Virus record (IMG/VR): IMGVR_UViG_3300023199_000204
Coordinates: 62,001 to 126,000 of that record
Length of the DNA stretch: 64,000 nt
Source of the DNA: a virus
Reading direction: 5' to 3' (one strand)
The notes below the pieces were generated by a model. The model did no database searches, had not been told where the DNA came from, and saw nothing but the letters and a program-made list of their open reading frames with translations. Position numbers and translations under genes: made by a program. Position 1 is the first letter of the stretch. Each line of letters starts with the position of its first letter. Positions 63,446 to 64,000 of this stretch are shown here, piece by piece.

Positions 63446-63617
63446 TATAGAAATAGCATATTTAAAGAATGTAATATATGATGATAAAACAGGGCAATTA
63501 TATTTGAAAATGGAAGTAACTGATCCCGTTTGGAAACAAAAAATACTACATAAATGGCAAGAGTTAGATATTAAAATTGTCATTGAGAATAAGGAGAAAA
63601 GTGATGCCGATATATGA
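63438..63617 (+). CDS. Small unknown protein
   Basis: 59 codons starting within the last bases of the helicase gene (ATG 63438) and ending inside the next gene. MYDIEIAYLKNVIYDDKTGQ and LYLKMEVTDPVWKQKILHKW read as a small alpha/beta protein. The ribosome site is weak, so expression would rely on coupling to the helicase gene. No family recognised. Confidence 0.45.
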   Translation: MYDIEIAYLKNVIYDDKTGQLYLKMEVTDPVWKQKILHKWQELDIKIVIENKEKSDADI

Positions 63618-63894
63618 TTATATTTGCCTCAATTGTAAATATGAATTTTCAGTTATAAAAAAAGTTGATAAAGATGGAAATTCTATAAGTAGAACAAGTT
63701 GTAGCAAATGTGATGGGTTTGATTTAAAAAAAAAGCTTACCAGTTGCGGAGTTAGAGTAGATTATAAAGATTCTAAAGAAATGTATGAAAGGGTTATAAA
63801 GCCAGATGCTAAAAAAATAGCAGATAAAATTCGTGCTGGAGACGAGGACGCCGCTGCCGATGTTTTTGGAGAAGATAAAGTATTTGGAAGTTGA
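63604..63894 (+). CDS. FmdB-like zinc-ribbon protein
   Basis: About 96 residues from the ATG at 63604, chosen because AAGGAG precedes it and the family begins MPxYdY; an upstream start at 63577 would add nine residues. MPIYDYICLNCKYEFSV with SCSKCDGFDLKKKL gives the FmdB/CxxC zinc ribbon. The remainder is charged (IKPDAKKIADKIRAGDEDAA). Members are common small proteins of unclear role, often linked to transcription or replication operons. Confidence 0.75.
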   Translation: MPIYDYICLNCKYEFSVIKKVDKDGNSISRTSCSKCDGFDLKKKLTSCGVRVDYKDSKEMYERVIKPDAKKIADKIRAGDEDAAADVFGEDKVFGS

Positions 63895-63924
63895 TTAGTA
63901 AGTAAAAATTAGGAGAAAGAAAGT

Positions 63925-64000
63925 ATGACTAAAATCAAAAATTCTGGGTCAAAAGGGGTGAATGAAGTGAAAGAAAGTGAAGTAGAAAAAAGCATTTTCG
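63925..64000 (+). CDS. Start of a gene cut by the right edge (3' partial)
   Basis: ATG at 63925 follows AGGAGA with good spacing. The 25 visible codons (MTKIKNSGSKGVNEVKESEV) are hydrophilic and remain open to the window end. Product unknown. Confidence 0.5.
   Translation, partial: MTKIKNSGSKGVNEVKESEVEKSIF

Noticed and set aside
1-64000. Genome-wide stop-codon reassignment
   Set aside because: The in-frame TAA at 34510 and 54886 and TGA at 21503 made me consider it, but TAA, TGA and TAG all end many intact genes here at expected lengths, so isolated mutations are simpler.
1-64000. CRISPR arrays, tRNA genes and insertion sequences
   Set aside because: No regularly spaced repeats, no cloverleaf-like segments with a CCA end and no transposase-like protein were found on reading both strands.

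Overview
The window is a dense, AT-rich stretch (roughly one third G+C by eye) with every gene on the + strand. Genes overlap by a few bases or are separated by short Shine-Dalgarno (GGAG-type) spacers. It reads as part of a large contractile-tailed (myovirus-type) phage genome. The evidence is a gp25-like baseplate protein, a baseplate J-like protein, LamG-containing tail proteins, a DnaC-like loader plus DnaB-like helicase, a phage-type tubulin/FtsZ homologue and many homing endonucleases. Codon use, the GGAG ribosome sites and a dockerin repeat pair hint at a Firmicutes/Clostridia-like host, but this is inference. No integrase, terminase, capsid gene or tRNA is visible.

Region 1 (1-20.8 kb) is a tail/baseplate operon: a spike-like protein cut by the left edge, a hydrophobic Cys-rich protein, a coiled-coil protein, gp25-like, J-like, a 2278-residue LamG protein with a tail-protein-I-like C-terminus, a dockerin-bearing protein and two paralogous fibre proteins. 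It ends at a strong GNRA-capped terminator.

Region 2 (20.8-22.8 kb) holds a dead LAGLIDADG endonuclease, a ribbon-helix-helix regulator and an intact LAGLIDADG endonuclease.

Region 3 (22.8-54.5 kb) is a 32-kb sugar-modification region. It has about a dozen glycosyltransferases (GT2, GT4, GT47-like, GT29-like and unclassified), methyltransferases and several nucleotide-sugar pathways: RmlA/RmlB with a DegT aminotransferase, Gmd/Fcl for GDP-fucose, NeuB/NeuA for a CMP-nonulosonate, plus a GmhA-like isomerase. Together these could build a complex glycan on the virion or the infected cell. The NeuA/NeuB/GT29 block lies in a 7.2-kb segment bracketed by imperfect direct repeats of a GT2 3' end. 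Four tandem small paralogues of unknown function sit near the right end. HNH and zinc-ribbon/Vsr-like homing endonucleases are interspersed, with gene fragments and one gene fusion marking their insertions.

Region 4 (54.5-64 kb) is replication and cell biology: an interrupted HNH gene, a tubulin/FtsZ homologue, another zinc-ribbon endonuclease, a small P-loop protein, an SF2 helicase, an unusually GC-rich noncoding patch, small unknown genes, a helicase loader, a DnaB-like helicase and an FmdB-like zinc ribbon.

Global signal: the tetranucleotide CATG is almost absent (about 19 by manual scan in 64 kb, none in the first 16.9 kb). About half of those found lie inside homing-endonuclease genes. 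This suggests long exposure to a CATG-specific restriction system and marks recently acquired DNA.
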